14,879 nt of DNA, taken from contig JBAXXY010000060.1 in assembly GCA_037127655.1 (NCBI GenBank), positions 1 to 14,879 on the forward strand, written 5' to 3'. The position numbers and the translations under genes are program-made. Positions within the stretch are counted from its first letter, which is position 1; every line of letters starts with the position of its first letter. This stretch comes from GWF2-38-69 sp037127655 (lineage in GTDB: Bacteria > Verrucomicrobiota > Lentisphaeria > Victivallales > GWF2-38-69). Positions 14,222 through 14,879 of this stretch are shown piece by piece. The notes under the pieces are model-generated. The model worked only from the letters and a program-made list of their open reading frames with translations, made no database searches and was not told the DNA's origin.

Positions 14222-14879
14222 ATGGTTGCTGAATAATTCTCAAAATATTAAAATTTGCCATTTTCATCCAGTAAAAGCCACAACTGGTGTAAGTCTGTTA
14301 TAAGCATTTTTACAAAAGTACAGTCTTTCCATGCTTTCCAGGATGAAGGTCTTCAACATCCTGTTAAATGTGAGCAAAGAAAACAGAGACAAAAAAATCC
14401 ACCTAAGGATTTTATCAAGATTCATGACCAGGGCAGTTAGAGATACTGCAGCAAGTGCTGTAAGCGGCAGTTTTTCCATGACAAGTCCCATGCTGTAGCG
14501 TCTTTTGGCAAGTCCGAATTTCCGTTCAACTTCTATTCTTTCAATCGCATCTTTCTTGACTGTTTTCTTTGTTTTTTTGAGTTCAATTGTATTTTCTGCA
14601 GTTTTTGCCTTAGGTCTTCCGAGCGGCGGACCTGATAATCTAATACCAAGATTTTTGCAATGATTTATATTTTCTCTATTCCTGTAAATCAGATCACATT
14701 GAACCGCCTCAGGATAAAACCCAAAGCGCTTATGATAAGATTCAACTTGGTCTTTCAAATCAAGTGATTCGTTGTAACTGTCAAAACTGAAGCGGTCTAT
14801 GACACTAACGGATATTTTTGCTCTGAATTCAGTCTTGGCTTTACTTTTGCCTCTTACTATGGGTCTGATATGCGGCTGA
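14222..14879 (-). mobile_element. insertion sequence of IS5 type, one end in the window
   Basis: The element is defined by the transposase. Its left boundary should lie between the HlyD-type stop (14213) and the transposase stop (14264). GGTTGCTGAATAA, starting near 14224, could be a terminal inverted repeat, but the matching end is outside the window, so the boundary given is approximate. Confidence 0.5.
14264..14879 (-). CDS. IS5-type DDE transposase, C-terminal part (5' end beyond window)
   Basis: The frame is open from the window edge (14878) down to a TGA at 14264-14266, about 204 residues. An internal TTG at 14758 is not the true start, because the family signature continues upstream (RPIVRGKSKAKTEFRAKISV, then YNESLDL). 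The motifs match the IS5-superfamily group with a DDE_Tnp_1-type domain: a catalytic Asp in VQCDLIYRNREN, then GIRLSGPPLGRPK, and the catalytic Glu in IEVERKFGLAKRRYSMGL. The first catalytic Asp lies outside the window. No frameshift or internal stop is seen in the visible part, so the element may be intact. It converges on the HlyD-type gene with only 50 nt between the two stops. Confidence 0.88.
   Translation of the reverse strand, partial: QPHIRPIVRGKSKAKTEFRAKISVSVIDRFSFDSYNESLDLKDQVESYHKRFGFYPEAVQCDLIYRNRENINHCKNLGIRLSGPPLGRPKAKTAENTIELKKTKKTVKKDAIERIEVERKFGLAKRRYSMGLVMEKLPLTALAAVSLTALVMNLDKILRWIFLSLFSLLTFNRMLKTFILESMERLYFCKNAYNRLTPVVAFTG

Noticed and set aside
14255..14440. 61-residue plus-strand frame over the transposase end
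   Set aside because: It is antisense to the conserved transposase C-terminus and has no ribosome binding site.
14264..14758. Transposase starting at the TTG at 14758
   Set aside because: The family signature continues in frame upstream to the window edge, so the true start is outside.

Overview
This window comes from an AT-rich (roughly 40% GC by eye) Gram-negative, anaerobic bacterium. The Gram-negative cell plan is inferred from a TolB-type periplasmic beta-propeller protein and from an arabinose-5-phosphate isomerase (Kdo/LPS or capsule precursor). Anaerobic, H2-linked energy metabolism is inferred from a complete six-gene Ech-type membrane-bound [NiFe] hydrogenase. The phylum cannot be fixed from the sequence alone; the gene mix would fit, for example, Lentisphaerae/PVC-like or similar uncultured anaerobic lineages, but this is a guess.

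Layout. (1) 1-1109, minus: tolB-like gene, cut by the window start. (2) 1380-6454, plus: echABCDEF, a tightly packed operon with start/stop overlaps at A/B and D/E, closed by a strong intrinsic terminator at 6495-6531. (3) 10293 down to 6557, minus: kdsD/kpsF, a GlpF-type aquaporin, a ThrE-type amino-acid exporter and a small TudS/DUF523-like Fe-S protein. All four are co-directional with gaps of 32-66 nt, so probably one transcript, although the functions are unrelated. (4) 10465-14213, plus: a three-gene cassette encoding a multidomain regulatory protein (pseudo-receiver, Cys-rich TackOD1-like zinc module, degenerate GGDEF), a processive family-2 glycosyltransferase and a HlyD-type membrane-fusion protein. 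(5) 14264-14879, minus: the C-terminal part of an IS5-type DDE transposase that runs off the window end.

The most interesting unit is cassette (4). The regulator has lost the diguanylate cyclase active site (DNNSF in place of GG[D/E]EF, and Lys where the metal-binding Asp is expected). It keeps a perfectly spaced RxxD inhibitory-site motif (RTTD, five residues, then DNNSF), as in the known c-di-GMP receptor PelD. It is translationally coupled (ATGA overlap) to a BcsA/PgaC/Alg8-like polysaccharide synthase, which is followed by a periplasm-spanning HlyD-like protein. This predicts a c-di-GMP-gated exopolysaccharide synthesis and secretion device built from parts that differ from the classical Pel, Alg and Bcs sets. 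A consensus-like extended -10 promoter lies directly upstream.

The Ech operon would couple ferredoxin oxidation to H2 formation and ion translocation (or the reverse). The gene order A-F matches the canonical six-subunit enzyme. The large subunit ends three residues after its last nickel-binding Cys, so no C-terminal maturation peptide is expected. No hyp maturation genes are present in the window. No tRNA, rRNA or CRISPR array was seen.
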